A stretch of DNA of 64,000 nucleotides from Meandrina meandrites (Eukaryota; Cnidaria; Anthozoa; Scleractinia; Meandrinidae). The notes below the pieces were generated by a model. It saw only the letters and a program-made list of their open reading frames with translations. It was not told where the DNA came from and searched no databases. Positions 1 through 12,645 of this stretch are shown piece by piece; positions within the stretch are counted from its first letter, which is position 1; each line of letters starts with the position of its first letter. The DNA is taken from positions 1,154,501 through 1,218,500 of the forward strand of contig OY855906.1 of NCBI GenBank assembly GCA_963693305.1, given 5' to 3'. Made by a program: the position numbers and the translations under genes.

Positions 1-317
1 AGAAATATGCAGAATTTTGAAGCTTTGATACATTAGTAGCTACATCTTGAAATAAGAATTAATCTAAAACAAAACTTCCTTCAAGTTTCTTTCATTTGCC
101 CAGTTTACGTTTGGAATTTTAGGCTTCTGAAGCGTATTGATTTGAAAAGCGCATGGTGACATCTGATATGCAGCGTGCGGCCGACTTACTGTACCATCGC
201 ATTGTTGTTTATTTAATAATTGTGTTCAGTTTACGACCTTTTACATGCAAAGATTTACTACAGTACTTCGGAAAATGGAAACAAGTATTTTTTTGTTATT
301 AGTTATAGTGATGGATA

Positions 318-643
318 GCATAAAAAGCAATCTGAGTGTTAATTTTGTGGAAGGAAGTCAGTAGTTTTCCGCTATCTCACAGCAATCTCACGGCTTATCT
401 CCAATTACCGCTTTTCTGTACCAAGATAATACCACTGGTGGTTAAATAAATGTCAGTGACAGTTATACAGAATGAAAACCTACCTTTCATAAAAAGCAAT
501 GTGAGTGTTAATTTTGTGGAAGGAATTCAGTAGTTGTCCGCTATCTCACAGCACCATGATTCGCAAATTATTATCCCCAGTTACCGCTGGTGGTGGTTAA
601 ATAAATGTCAGTGACAGTTGTACAGAATGAAAGCCTACCTTTC
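318..643. repeat. Two-copy tandem duplication (~165 bp unit)
   Basis: Two adjacent similar units, about 318-488 and 489-643. Each starts with AAAAAGCAAT, passes through TTAATTTTGTGGAAGGA and a CCGCTATCTCACAGCA block, and ends with AATGTCAGTGACAGTT, ACAGAATGAAA and CCTACCTTTCA. They differ by small indels and substitutions. No coding capacity is seen. The rest of 1-1200 shows no recognisable gene. Confidence 0.75.
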
Positions 644-939
644 ACCAGAGTGTTTCGAACTAGTGTTATATTTTGTAGAAAGAGTTCGTGTTTTTGCGAG
701 TTGTTAAAATGACGCGCGGAGGTGAAGAAATTTTTTTTACCATCTTCAAGTTTGATTTGGGATCAATTTATCAAGGTTGATAATTAACATTTCAAACCAT
801 GAATTGGTCTTTCAGTGTGTCTAGTTGTAATAAACGTTTACTTCAGAAAAGAATTGTTTGTCTGAATTTAGTACGCATATGGTATATTTTTTCCCACTCG
901 CACGTTTATGTTAAAAGCCGTAAAAGAGCCAGGAATTTT

Positions 940-976
940 TTTTTTGGGGGGGGGGGGGGGGTGGGGGGGGGGGGTG
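940..976. repeat. Poly-G tract
   Basis: A run of about 30 G broken by single T residues. It is a low-complexity tract and accounts for the glycine-rich tail of the short ORF that crosses it. Similar C or G runs lie near 3401-3422, 23329-23347 and 34002-34023. Confidence 0.85.
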
Positions 977-1215
977 GGTGAGCGCTAATAAAAGCCTTCT
1001 GGACTGTGAGTCAATGGGTTAGTGCATCACAAATCGTTTTCAATACTAACATTTCCCCAACGCATACTCCATGCGAAATAGTTGAATCTCGAAGAGATCT
1101 TTGATTATAACTTCAGGATCTGCATGTTTATACAACCAAATTCTCCAAAAGAGATTCATAGAAAATGTATGACAAACAGTATCAAGAATTTGTATGTTTG
1201 TCATGAAGTGTATTA

Positions 1216-1348
1216 CTCTGGGTGCCAGAGGATTTCTTTTGTTTTGTTTTGTTTTGCGGCGACAGTGACAAGATCGCGGCTTCGCCGCTCACTGTCGCCA
1301 CAAAACAAAACAAAACAAAACAAAAAAAACCCTCTGGCACCCAGGGTA
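1216..1348. mobile_element. Foldback MITE with 11-bp target duplication
   Basis: Arms 1218-1268 and 1289-1344 are near-perfect inverted repeats. They contain CTGGGTGCCAGAGG, a (GTTTT)n stretch and GGCGACAGTGA, and enclose a 20-nt GC-rich loop. The 11-mer GAAGTGTATTA occurs immediately outside both ends (1205-1215 and 1349-1359) and is read as the target-site duplication. An 8-11 bp duplication is usual for Mutator-like elements, so a MULE-derived MITE is the best guess. It has no coding capacity. Confidence 0.8.
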
Positions 1349-1359
1349 GAAGTGTATTA

Positions 1360-3496
1360 AAGGGCCTGTGCTTACATGTAGCTACAGTTTAAGATTTTCT
1401 CAATTGAACACGTGATCCCCAGAGAAGCAGGACAGATATTTTTTTGGCTTATTGTGCATCATCATTTACAGTAGTTTTTTTAATTGCTAACCCCTCCTCA
1501 ACATCGAAATTAAATGGTCCACCCATCACACTGCATGTACAGATAAAGTATTGTCTCAAATGGTGTTTTACATTTCATTCTTTCTTCTCAATCAATATTC
1601 CATCGGGAATTTGTAAGAGGTGTCTGTTTTTTTCTCACATAATTTCTTCAATTCCGTGCAAGCAATGGACACCTGTTAACTTTTCTATTTAAACTGCAAG
1701 ACCTCATAATCAATTACAATTACATGTAGGCCATTCTATTTCACAGAGCATGTCTGTATGTCGTCTCGGTCCATAACATGCAAAAAAAATCAATCTTCAC
1801 CTCATACTTGGTCAATAACCCATACATGTGAGAAGCAGGTCAGGCAGTACCTGGATCTCGGGCCAAATCAAGTTAAGGAGGCTCTAAGCTTTGAAGATTT
1901 TAACAAACGTAACCATGTAGTTATCTTACCATAATGTTCAAATTTAGATTTTTTACCTCAATACATTCATTATATAGATAAGAAGAATGAGCAGTACACT
2001 TTATTTCACAGTTTTTAAACGAACTTACAACTACTGTGCAGCAGTTGTACAGAGGTCAACAAACCTGAAGGTAAAGAAGGACTTTTTCCCAAGTCTTGTT
2101 TGTACTTTCGATTCCTGCATACATGTACATGTAAATGAAGTAGCGAAGCGTTCCCCACATGCGGACGAGAACTAATATAACAGGAACAAATGTCAGCCTT
2201 CTCTCTGCTTTTAGGGCAGATTCCTTTGATTGTGGAGATGGAAACTGCTTTTGGTGATGGTAAACCTAATAATAAAGAGGGAGAGGCAGATAAATGTTCA
2301 GTCTCAGCAAGAACGTAACTGAGAAAATGTCCATATAACTGAAAAGTTTATTCAGATAGCATACTTGTGCAAAAAAATATTTGTCATAAAATCGTAAAGA
2401 TCTCTCTCTAAAAAAAACTTTTACCCAAAGTTCACAGTTATATGATTATTTTTTATATGTCCCTCATCACATCAGTTCACAAGTGTAGGTAGAACTTGCA
2501 GTAATGATCCCTGCAGTGATTAATATCACAGCTTACTAGTAGTCAAGATACTAGTCATACCATTTTCATGCCTGAGTAGTCTAGATCTAAAAAATAGTAT
2601 GACGCCATTTTTTTTCTTGATGCCTAAAAGATTATTATTTAGCATTCTGTTCTGAATATACCCTAAAGTGGCGCCAAAAACCGCAATTCACCCCTTAGTG
2701 AGATGACAAGAATTTCTGTTGCTTAATTTATACAGGAGTCCCTTCCCCTCCCCAGGCTGGGTGCAAAAATTTGAAAAAGTCAGGACATAGCCCCCTACTC
2801 CAAATTTCTACGACCCCCATCCCCCCCTCCCCCCAGCAAGATTTCCGCACAGCCCCGTACATTAATTATGCATACAATTTTCTGACTGACTCGTTCTTTT
2901 CATGATTGCTGTTTGTATACAGCTATTTCGAGAAACGTTGTCGGAAAAAAAGCACAAAACTGCACAAGCCAATCTCGAAAGGTAGTATGGGTAGACGAAT
3001 AGAGCTACTGCACGTGTTGAATACTAATGAGATATAACAACAAAAATAAGCGCGAATTTCAGGTTCTTTCTTTTCAGACATGTAGAAACAAGGTACGTTT
3101 AGCCCCTCTGAAGTTTAGAAGAATTTTCCTCACTCAAAGACATGCGACAGTAAAAGTAAAGCTACAGATGTAGGCCCCTGAGAGGAAAAACAAATTTTCC
3201 ACGTGCAAAAATACAAACTTGTACATTTCCTCTAGGCCAATATGCAAAATTCGAGTGGATTAGACCCAGACCACCTTTCGGTCTTGTCGCGTGCACTTTG
3301 ATCCTTTTTTTCCGACAACCTTTCTCGAAATAGCTGTATAGTGATAGTATGAAATAGCTGCATACATAATTAATGTATGGGCCTGTGTGGAAATCTTACC
3401 CCCCCCCCCCCCCCCCCCCCCTCCTCTGAAATGCACAACTTCTGCATGATCTGAATGCTGAAAGCTTGTCCCAAATTTAGGGATTTTAAAACTTAC
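1360..3496. other. Non-coding stretch, 3' side or intron of the GPR157-like gene
   Basis: Only short chance ORFs are visible. The stretch holds C-rich runs (around 2740-2840 and 3401-3422) and AT-rich unique sequence. Because the receptor exon at 3497-4141 runs on the minus strand and ends in a splice donor, this stretch should be its intron. I could not find a convincing exon for transmembrane helices 6-7 here. Confidence 0.5.
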
Positions 3497-4141
3497 CTCT
3501 TTGCGAATATAGCACTTCAACATCAGATAAAATGTTGCACAGAGAATATAAGCAGCAATTTCCCAAGCTTTTCCTGAAAGCAGCATCCACATTTGCTTAT
3601 CACTTCTTTTCAAGCTTGAGTCGATCCAGCACCAGCCTGCACTGTAGAAGTCATTGTCGTTACCTAACTTCCCCAATTCTAAAGCAGTGCCTGTTATAGC
3701 TAACGGGATCCCCCAACCGATTATGTGGTAAAATTTGAGCATCGTTTCAGCTCTGTTGGGCTGCTTCATCGCCACAACAGTGTACATAAATATCGCGAGG
3801 AATGATGTCCAGAAAAACGACCAAAGCGAAGCACAAGTTGAGATAAAGCTTTGGGATATGCACACAGTGGAGTCGTCTCTTGTCCGCCACCATACACCAA
3901 ATAAATTACTCCCAGCAATAAAGAAATCAGCGATAGAAATGTAGACCAGTATTCGTCTGGAAGTCGATCTGAAATCCTTCCATGCGATGAACGTAGCAAT
4001 GATAATAGAAGTCCCCAATAACGAAAGACTCGCAGAGATGGTTGTTAGAACTCTGTTGACTACCTTATTTGCTACGTCTTCGAATCCTTTAGGCAGTGCA
4101 GTGGTTGATAAATTAAAGGCGGATGTCGATTCTAGTAACAT
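3497..4141 (-). CDS. GPR157-like G-protein-coupled receptor, first coding exon (partial)
   Basis: The exon encodes 215 residues from ATG at 4141 and ends at a consensus donor (AAAGAG|GTAAGT on the minus strand, boundary 3497) in phase 0. About five hydrophobic helices are visible: residues ~25-53, 65-90, ~100-128, ~140-160 and ~188-207. Diagnostic features match the GPR157 family: a WGIPLAITGTA helix 4, an extracellular GWCWID loop with the conserved cysteine, and the LLSGKAWEIAAYIL helix 5. GPR157 is a class-A/cAMP-receptor-like orphan GPCR, linked in vertebrates to Gq signalling at primary cilia. Helices 6-7 and the tail would lie in downstream exons at lower coordinates, and none was recognised, so the gene is either incomplete in the window or a fragment. 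The ORF continuing past 3497 into a poly-Gly tract is intron read-through. Confidence 0.8.
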
Positions 4142-4636
4142 ACTGCAGGTTCCCGATTACGAATAGATCAGATTCAACTGAATGAGATAATCGACGAGAT
4201 ACTGTCTCGGGGAAAAGTGGCTTTCAATTTACTGTATCAGCTCGTATCCCGTATCAGTTTTCCCAGCTTTTCCCTGAATTGATCTCACGTGAGCCTGCGA
4301 TTAATTCGATTGTTGTCACGCGCCTAGCTCGCGCTTTAGCGCGGACGACGCGGACCCAAAAAAAACAACAAACAAACAAACAAAACAAAATACTTCAGGT
4401 TGGTGGCAAACAGAAGAAAACACTCAAGAGTAATTTTTAAATTACTTAGAAAAATACTTTAAAAAACTTGAACCACACGCCTTTAATTTATTGTTATATT
4501 AAAATCCACTTTTCTCATGGTACCTTTTAGAAATATGTATACATTACTCTCCTATCAATCATAACAATGTAAAGACAGCCAATGGCACATCATCGTCATG
4601 CATGTGATTTAATGGATAATCACTAGAATGATTTAA

Positions 4637-5022
4637 AGGGGCTTTGTCACGGATTTTAACAGATTTTTGAACTGCCAAAATTTATATTTGTGTCGAAGGA
4701 AACCAAAAAATAATAGTCCCTTTTTATTAACAATTGCTATATTTAAGCACCGAAACTGTTAAAAAGCGTCTTTAATTAGCTGCAGCTGGCTACGATGGAA
4801 ATGGATTACACCTTGAAAAGTTTAGCTAAACTTTTCAAGTTGTTTCCGCATGTCTACAATAAAATCAATATTTATAGCCGTAGTTAGATTTCTATCCACA
4901 TATTAAGGTTATATCTTCCTTTAGATGTTCAAAGAAAATGATTTTCATGGGTTATGTTGCCTACCACTTATTTCAGAACAGTTTAGACCAAAAATCTGCA
5001 AAATCCCAGTGACAGAGCTCCT
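4637..5022. mobile_element. TTAA-flanked MITE (Kolobok/piggyBac-type target)
   Basis: Imperfect terminal inverted repeats of about 25 bp: the left end starts AGGGGCTTTGTCAC and the right end finishes GTGACAGAGCTCCT. TTAA flanks both ends (4633-4636 and 5023-5026). The 386-bp interior is AT-rich and non-coding. TTAA duplication fits Kolobok or piggyBac mobilisation; the superfamily was not proven. Confidence 0.7.
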
Positions 5023-5257
5023 TTAAGATAGCATATCAAAGGCCCTTTGGGCTGTCTCGTGTCAGTCAAAAAGAGATTAAAATATACTTTACTAAATAGT
5101 TATTATAAAAGTAAATGTTTTGCTAGGCCGCAAAAAGCTTGTATGTTATTTACGCCTGAAATATTTACAGGGAGTTCATTAAAGACTTTCGCGCCACTAA
5201 AAAAAATAGGTGTTCTTAGAAAATTTACCATATCCGGGGATAGGGAAAGCAGAGACG

Positions 5258-5390
5258 GGGGAACATTTTGCTGGGATAATATTTAGTCTTCTTTTTCCAT
5301 ACGCGGGAAATAAAAATGGCGAACAGGCGGGAAAACAAAATCACAGAACACATATTATTTATGATTTTTACCAAAAAACGTCCGTCCTCT
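5258..5390. repeat. Dispersed repeat, copy 1 (paired with 6287-6460)
   Basis: The block starting GGGGGAACATTTTGCTG and running through GCGGGAAATAAAAATGGCG to ACACATATTATTTATGAT reappears at 6287-6460. The second copy has about 40 extra bp made of repeated GGGAAAACAAAAT-like and ACAAAGCACG-like pieces. This is a local duplication or two copies of one element. No coding potential. Confidence 0.7.
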
Positions 5391-6286
5391 CTATTTCTCT
5401 ATTTTCTGAACGCAAGAGGAATTGAGCGTTACTCGAAGCACTCGTCCCCCACTTCACCTCCTTATGCCGACGTTTTGCGCTGTTTTCCATTTCTTTTGTT
5501 ATTTATTGCCCGTTTTTAACGATCAAAGAGCAATATCAGAAAATAGAGTATTTCATACATGTTTCTTGTGACGAAAACGCTGAAAATAGAAATGCCGATA
5601 TGTTTGTAACGAACCTTTTACATTGCACATACCCAGGCAAATAGCATTCCCAAGGTAAACAACACCAAGGTAAACTCACCGCGGGAATACGTTATCGAGG
5701 CGTTTGCGGTCACACACTTAAGTCAATTTTTCATACTGTTTTCGGCGCGAAATGCGAAAATGGGTAATTCGAGGGTGCTTGCTTAGCATCATCTCGCTTT
5801 TATTATTTATACTCTTTTGACAGTCCTCTACTGCTTTGTTATGTCAGTATTTCAGACAGCGAAGACTCCGTTTATATAAATCTCTTTGTTGGATTTTTCT
5901 AAACCTTGAGATGAAATCGAAATACATGTAAGAAAACGCACTATAGATCTTTCTTGACTAGTGTTGTATTTAAACGCCAAATTTCCAAAAAAAAAATAGC
6001 ATTTACTTACAAATCAGCAAGCCATCAAGCCATGATCCTAAGAAAGACCACGTTTTTGCTGCCTTGAACCTGCAAAGTTGACCTCAGGAAATCTAAACCT
6101 CACGCCATCATATTTAATTTCAAATTTCTCTGTTTATTTTATTTGCTTATCTTTGAGGTTTGCCTCACGATTGGTCATTTTATCTTGGGGTACTTGGAAA
6201 ACCTACCTATTTGCTTCGGTAACTTTCATGGGCGATTCTTTTGTTCTTTTTCACACCGCCATAAATTTACTTTGTCGATACCTTGG

Positions 6287-6460
6287 GGGAACATTTTGCT
6301 GAGATAATTTTTAGTCTTTTTTTTCATAAGCGGGAAATAAAAATGGCGAACAGGCCATGAAAATGACAAAACACCCGGGAAAACAAAATTACAAAGCACG
6401 CGGAAAAACAAAATGACAGAGCACATATTATTTATGATATTTACCAAAAAAACGTCCTCT
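6287..6460. repeat. Dispersed repeat, copy 2 (paired with 5258-5390)
   Basis: Second copy of the block at 5258-5390, with an internal expansion of short GAAAAACAAAATGACA-like units. The flanking 5391-6286 and 6461-8200 hold no recognisable gene, only short chance ORFs. Confidence 0.65.
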
Positions 6461-8201
6461 CTATTTGTGAGTTTCCCGAGGTAAAGAGCCCTTTTACCAT
6501 GTTAAAAGGACGATGTGTAACCCCAACTATATAAATTTGACACACTACACTATTAACCTATTCCGTACTTGAAACCCTACACCGCTACACAGATCAAGCA
6601 ATTTGTTCCAGTCAAATTTTGTTAATTTCATTTTATGCAGTTACGAAAAAACTTTCCGTAAAGATTCTCAAAATCCCACTCCGGCTCTTTCTTGAAATTC
6701 CCGCTTACCGCTCCTGTTTTCAGCTCCCATCCCGGCCGAATATCACCACATCTTCTTATCTGGGTTACTTATCGTGAGGTCTGTCTTTGACCTTGTTAAA
6801 GGGCAACTCTTGGGAAATTTATCCCGATTTTTTTATTTTTTCTATAAGTTGTTTATAGCAACAGGAATCTTTAGAAGGTAAAATTTTAAAGATATCGGCC
6901 AAAATGAATTTACTACGAATTTTCTTTTACGCCAATTTGGCGGCCATTTTGAAAACGTTCGGATTTTGGTACGTCACGTGATGCTACGTCACAGGTGTGG
7001 AAGGCAGATTTGCTTTTGCATGCTTCTGATAAGAGGAAAACACGCCAAGCGTCTCTTCATAAATGAGAATGACAAGGAGAGAAAGACCCTATGCTGTTCA
7101 ATGATTTCCAAGATAAAAAAGGTAGTGCTTCAGTGCTTAAATATAAAAGGAAATAAACTTAAAAAGAGTAAATCATGTGTCGTGAAACGAAACAAATCCG
7201 TCAGATTGATCGGCCTTCTAAGGTCAGCAAATGTACATAGCTTTATAATACGATGCATCCTCTCTTGCACCATATCGTGATAAAGATGCTTTTTGTCTGG
7301 AGTAGATAGTAAATTGAAAAGGGTCTGCGAGTGCTGACTCCCATAATTTGTCAGAAATCTCTTCATTTATGAGCAGGAATACTGAGCCTCTATATGTCGA
7401 CCTATGTCCTATATGTAAGCGAAATCCACGCGTTCGGAAACAGACCGATATATTTTGATTCTGTTGTTGAGAAATTTGTAGCCACCCTCAGATTTCTCCT
7501 GCTGTTAATTGGCAAAATAGAAAGCAATTCCCACCAGCAAATGTAGTGTTTCTTTGAAGTATATGCCTTCGAAAGGCGCGCGTGATTTGCGTGCAGGTCA
7601 GTACTGCGCAATAAGAAGCCACTACCCCGCGCGCTAGCAGAGGCGCTCTCGCGGGATATAAAATTATACGAAGAAATGGGGAATCAAATATAAAACAATA
7701 TCCGGATAACTAAGAGAAGAAGTGTTGCGTGAAGTACTTATTCTGTGATTCCTTTTGAGAAACAATTGTTGTAAATTAGGCAACCTGGGGTGTAGCATAA
7801 AACCCGGATATGAAAGCGTGTCAGGCTCTTTCCCTTCACCCTCCCTAGCCTGACCACGAAACAGTTTCGTGTGCAGATTCTAGCAGATGTCAGTTGACGA
7901 GATAACTAAAGGAAAACATGCCAAATGTTGTAAGACACGAAGAGCGCAACGTCCATTTCAAATGCAAACCATGAATTAAAACGCAAGCAAACGCGAAAGT
8001 AATAAGGAACCAAACACAGCACAATTTTCGATTTTCGTGGGGGTTCTTTTCGCAAAAAGATAAGAAATTGCAAAATAAAAACATGACAACTTAATTATAC
8101 CGATAAATATAAAATCACGCAGGGTCGTGTAATAGTCCCGGTGGCAGTAATCGGTTTACAAAATCATTCTCAGTACAGTTTTACGCGGGAGTAGTTAACC
8201 C

Positions 8202-8345
8202 TCGAGTTTGGATTCGAGTTCGAGTTCGAGTTGGACTTCGAGTTGGACTTCGAGTTAAAGTTCGAGTTGGACTTCGAGTTGGACTTCGAGTTAAAGTTCG
8301 AGTTGGACTTCGAGTTGGACCTCGAGTTAAAGTTCGAGTTGAAAG
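8202..8345. repeat. Hexamer-based minisatellite (GAGTTC/GAGTTG)n
   Basis: Tandem GAGTTCGAGTTGGACTTC units, with degenerate GAGTTAAAGTTC variants, are followed by a (GAAA)n run at 8355-8380. Ser/Asn- or Arg/Thr-repeat ORFs over it are artefacts. The same hexamer family occurs in opposite orientation at 12567-12645. Confidence 0.85.
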
Positions 8346-8580
8346 TAACATAGGAAAGAAAGAAAGAAAGAAAGAAAGTAACATAATAAGAAAGAAACAA
8401 GAAAGTAACATAATAATTCTATGGAAACGGAAGTTGATAATTCAATACTAAGACTTTCTTCAGCAGCGGTTAAATAGATAGAAATAGATTTGAACCAAAT
8501 AAAAATATAGGGCAGGGATACGGGTTTTGAACAATGTGTGGAACCGTTAACTGAGAAAAAGAAATTGCTCATTATTATTT

Positions 8581-10462
8581 ATCATATAAACTAGAGTGAA
8601 TTACCAGGATGTCTTTCGCTGAGAAAAATCATATCTTCACATGTGAGAGATATCAGTTAGATCTTTCACATGTAAAGTTATCGATTTCGTCACAGTTGCT
8701 GACGAGCTTGCCATGTTTCAATGCTGAATGAGCCAAAGTTTATCGATATTAAGTCGAAACATCCTCGGCTTTTCCTCGGCATCTACGGAAATTTTCGGAA
8801 AGGTTCGGAAAATTGTCGGCAATCTTCGGAAAATCGTCAAAACCTCGTTATTAGTAGGTATATGAAATAAATACATGGTTGTTTGGAGATATGAAATTTC
8901 TCTTCTCGTGTTCAAATCGATTTCTCACTCGTTTGCTGCGCTTACTCTCGAAGATAAATTTTATATCTCCGCGCAACCATGTATTATCCTCTATTTCTCG
9001 GCCGATGTATAGACAAATAGACAATTTGTATGAATCTGAATAAAAAATATATTTTAATTACTGTTTTTAGTTATTACTACTATGACATGTCTAAAACCTT
9101 CTGAAACTTTCTGAAACTGTTAACTTTCGAATAAAGGGCTCAAACGTGTTTTCGTTTCCTTTAGTGTTGCTCACGAAAGCTTTTCGAGCACGAGCGATAT
9201 TGACGTCAGGCAGCCGAATCGTAGCGCGCGCTCTTGCCTCGTAAAAACTGTAGTAAGCCATCTTAAGTTTGGGAAAAAGAGTATGCAATCATCAAACATT
9301 GCAGAAATAAAGTGCTATACATACCACTTCTTTACAGGCGAATCGAAAATTTCCACGACTGGGGGCCTTGAAAGGAAAATAAAGGGAAAGCGTCAGTCAA
9401 GGCTGGAGGGAGTACAAAATATAATTTCAATTATATGGATTTTTTTTAGGGTTATTCAATGACATCCACTTGCTTGCACGCGCCCTTTTCACATATATGA
9501 AATGTTGGGGAAAGGGGTGGTGGTAGTCTTAATTTGCCTTCTGTAAAGTCGAAGATTGTAGACTTTGAAGAAGGCAGGACCAATACGTGTGATCTGTCTT
9601 AAGGCGTAAAAATGGTTACCAGACTCGTTTCCGGCCACGGCGTGCCTGCTTACTGGTGCATGTTTTTTAACACAAGGTTTGCTTTTTTTTTTAAAAAAAA
9701 ATTGAAGATTGTTGTGAAAATGTAAAGGTCCGATAGCCTTATGTTTACCTTCCAAAAACCAATACGTACACAGACTGGTACACCACCGCACCAAACAAAC
9801 CCATTACCGTAGGGGGTGCTGAATACCGCGTTACTGCAAAAACAATTTGGTAAATACTGCAATACCGCAAAAGAATCCGGAGAATACCGCAATTTCATAG
9901 TAAGACAGTATAGCTGGACCCTGGAAACAATGACACGGCTTTGGTTGTTAAAACGACCAGAAACGGCTATAAATGGTCGGAAAAAGTGAAGGATACAGGG
10001 AAACCCGTATTATAAATTTACCAGTCACAGAACTACCGATGTCCTTGCGTAGAGATAAAGGAATGTGAAGAATAGGGATGCGCGAGTTACGTAATGACTA
10101 AGAAATGACTAAGACAAACCCCAGACAAACAAACCCGAATGGCGGACGATATTCCTAAAACACTTTCTAAGACAGCCGGAGTTTACTATTGAAACGAAAA
10201 CGTCACCTAGGTTCCATCTGTTTCTCTCACAACACGATGTTGTTTTTTAAGCTTTCTTTTTATCAAAACACCAGTTACATATTAATTAAATTGAGTCAAA
10301 TCCCGGGAGTCAAATCAATCAAAGCTATTGAAAGTGAATGGATGAGAAAACAAATCCGTGGCTACTAGCCAAGTAGGATTAGAGAAGTCAAAATTATATA
10401 TTTGTTTCCTTGGATAATGCACAGTTAGCCGCCGGGCCAAATCTTGTAGTTAACACTTACAT
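8581..10462. other. Non-coding stretch, nothing recognised
   Basis: Only short ORFs without family resemblance. There is a small cluster of TTCGGAAA/TTTTCGG words at 8780-8850. No splice-bounded exons, RNA genes or clear transposon ends were seen. Confidence 0.4.
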
Positions 10463-10471
10463 TGTGCCACG

Positions 10472-11717
10472 TAGCCTGCGTAGCTGGCGGGATTTCGCGA
10501 ACGAGTGCTTTTTACCCGGGTTTTTTAGCGGCCGCATGCTTTGGTCTTGGCCGCCAAGCAGCGAGGGGCTTGGTGAGGAGTCGAGTTGAGATCCCGCCTG
10601 CCGGAATGCGTGGGTTTTTTTGAATTATGCGTTCGCCAGTGCACGCGAATTTCGGATTGGCTAAGAGCTGTGAAACGTCAATCAAATGTTAATCGATACC
10701 TCTTAAGCATCCCATGGGAAAACGTCCGTGTTTTACGTGCAGATGGCAAAATGGAAGGAAGGCAAAGAGAAAGCTATATACTCACTAAATGTCCCGGCAG
10801 CGAAAGCAGAAAAATATTCTAAAGGAAAAACAGACTGTGATTTAGTTGCTTTCACGAAATGATGTTTTGGCAGTATGCAAGAGAGGTAAAACCCAAACGT
10901 CGAGCCAAAGAGACAAACTGCCCGATCAAATTAAATATTAATACAAGCCGAGTATAACCTTTACAACACGAAAATGTCTCTCTAAAACCAACTTTGAGCT
11001 TTCGCGAATCACCAACAGTCTCTCTTAGCTTACGAAGTACGATAAACATGTCATCTGTGATCGTGATAAGATCAATACATCGGTGCATCTTGCAACAGTG
11101 TTAAATAAACCGGGCCGGCCTCGGCATCACAAACATTAAATGCAAGTAATCAACAATTTCACGGAATATATCAGATCTTGTCCTTCCAGAGCTAAAGTAT
11201 ACCTTGCAAATAACAATGAGCCAATGCAAAACAAACTGCAATAGCAAAACATGTGGTAAATTACACAGCCAGAGGTGTCAAACTTTGCAAACAGGAAACC
11301 GTGCTAGGAAGGCTCTATTCAACTTATACTGCCGCCGAGTAATACAACACATCTGGTAGTCTCCTTCAGATTAGTAGAGCACAATCGACATATGTCATTA
11401 ACAACTCCTTCTTTTGGTTTAGGGCCCCGTTTTAGAGGCATTTTTGGCGTAACATCCTTTGCGTTATTATCCATGCGCCATCAAGAGTTTGTTTACGAGT
11501 GTCAATGCCCTTTCACGCGATTCGTATTACACCTCACTCTCTGATTGGCTTATGTTTAATTTGAAATCAAAGGCGATAAAAGTGGGCGGATAGCAAAACC
11601 CCTAAGAAATCCGGCAGGCGGGAATTTCACTCGCGGCTCCGCCGCTCGCTGACGCGGGCTTCGCCCGCGCGAGAAAAATTCACTCGTGCCCGCTAATCCC
11701 GCCAGCTACGCAGGCTA
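10472..11717. mobile_element. Non-autonomous DNA transposon with 9-bp target duplication
   Basis: A 1246-bp element bounded by a perfect 23-bp terminal inverted repeat starting TAGCCTGCGTAGCTGGCGGG. The 9-mer TGTGCCACG flanks both sides exactly (10463-10471 and 11718-11726). An inner inverted pair (CCCGCCTGCCGGAAT near 10590; CCGGCAGGCGGGAAT near 11612) and a GC-rich hairpin near 11635-11680 suggest a nested or foldback structure. No transposase ORF is seen. A 9-bp duplication suggests a Mutator-like or related superfamily. Confidence 0.85.
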
Positions 11718-12566
11718 TGTGCCACGTGCATCTTCTTTCTCCGGCAACGTGGCAACACGTGTATCTTTATCCGGCGATGAAGATATCTCTATGATTGTTT
11801 CCTCACTAAACAAAAAGAGGCATGTTTCAGCGCTAATTTGCATTACAAAGTAAATCTTTCTAGTCTTTCATTTGGAAGTCTACATAAAGCAAATTAAACC
11901 AAGCTTTCTATTGCTAACAGCAGCTCAGAAATATCATTTTGATCTATGATGAAAAGATCACACTTACATTGTATCACCGTGTGCATCCTTCTCCGGCGAT
12001 GAAAACACCTCTGTAACCTCTGTTTCTTCGCTAAAAAGAGAGGCACATTTCAGCGCTTATTTGCAATTCAAAATTAATCTGTCAACTTCAAATCTTTGTA
12101 AAGTAAATTAAACGTACCTGTCAATTTTGGACCTCCGGCAGAACAAACCGGTCCAGGAAATGTGTAACCCGATATATTGTGATACAGGACGACCCGACTA
12201 CGTCTGCGTCACGCGTCACGCCACTCTCACTGTCGTTTCGGCACTTTCTCAACGGTAACTGTTTACCTTAGTTGTGCACCCTTTTTCATGAATCATTGTT
12301 GGATTGTGGTTAGCATATACAAAATCTGTGGAAAAGTACGTAATCCTTCACATGCCTTACTTCGTTTGTGCTATCCCCGGTGTTGGGGATGCCCCTCTTT
12401 CCCCTTTGCTTTTGACAAGGAGTCTTGCACTTGTTTGTTGTTGTTTCGGTTTTTGTGTGTGTTGTTTCTGTTTTTTTTTTAATTTTTTAATTTCAATTTT
12501 TAATTTTTATTTATTTATTTTTTGTATTTTTTATTTTATTTATTTTATTTTTTAATTTTTTTTTTA

Positions 12567-12645
12567 ACTCGAAATCTAACTCGAAGTCCAACTCGAAGTC
12601 CAACTCGAACTCGAACTCGAACTCGAACTCGAATCCAAACTCGAT
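12567..12645. repeat. Hexamer minisatellite (AACTCG)n
   Basis: Repeated AACTCGAA and AACTCGAAGTCC units after a T-rich tract (12470-12566). It is the reverse complement of the repeat family at 8202-8345. The Arg-Thr repeat ORFs here are artefacts of the period. 12646-13192 is otherwise featureless. Confidence 0.85.
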
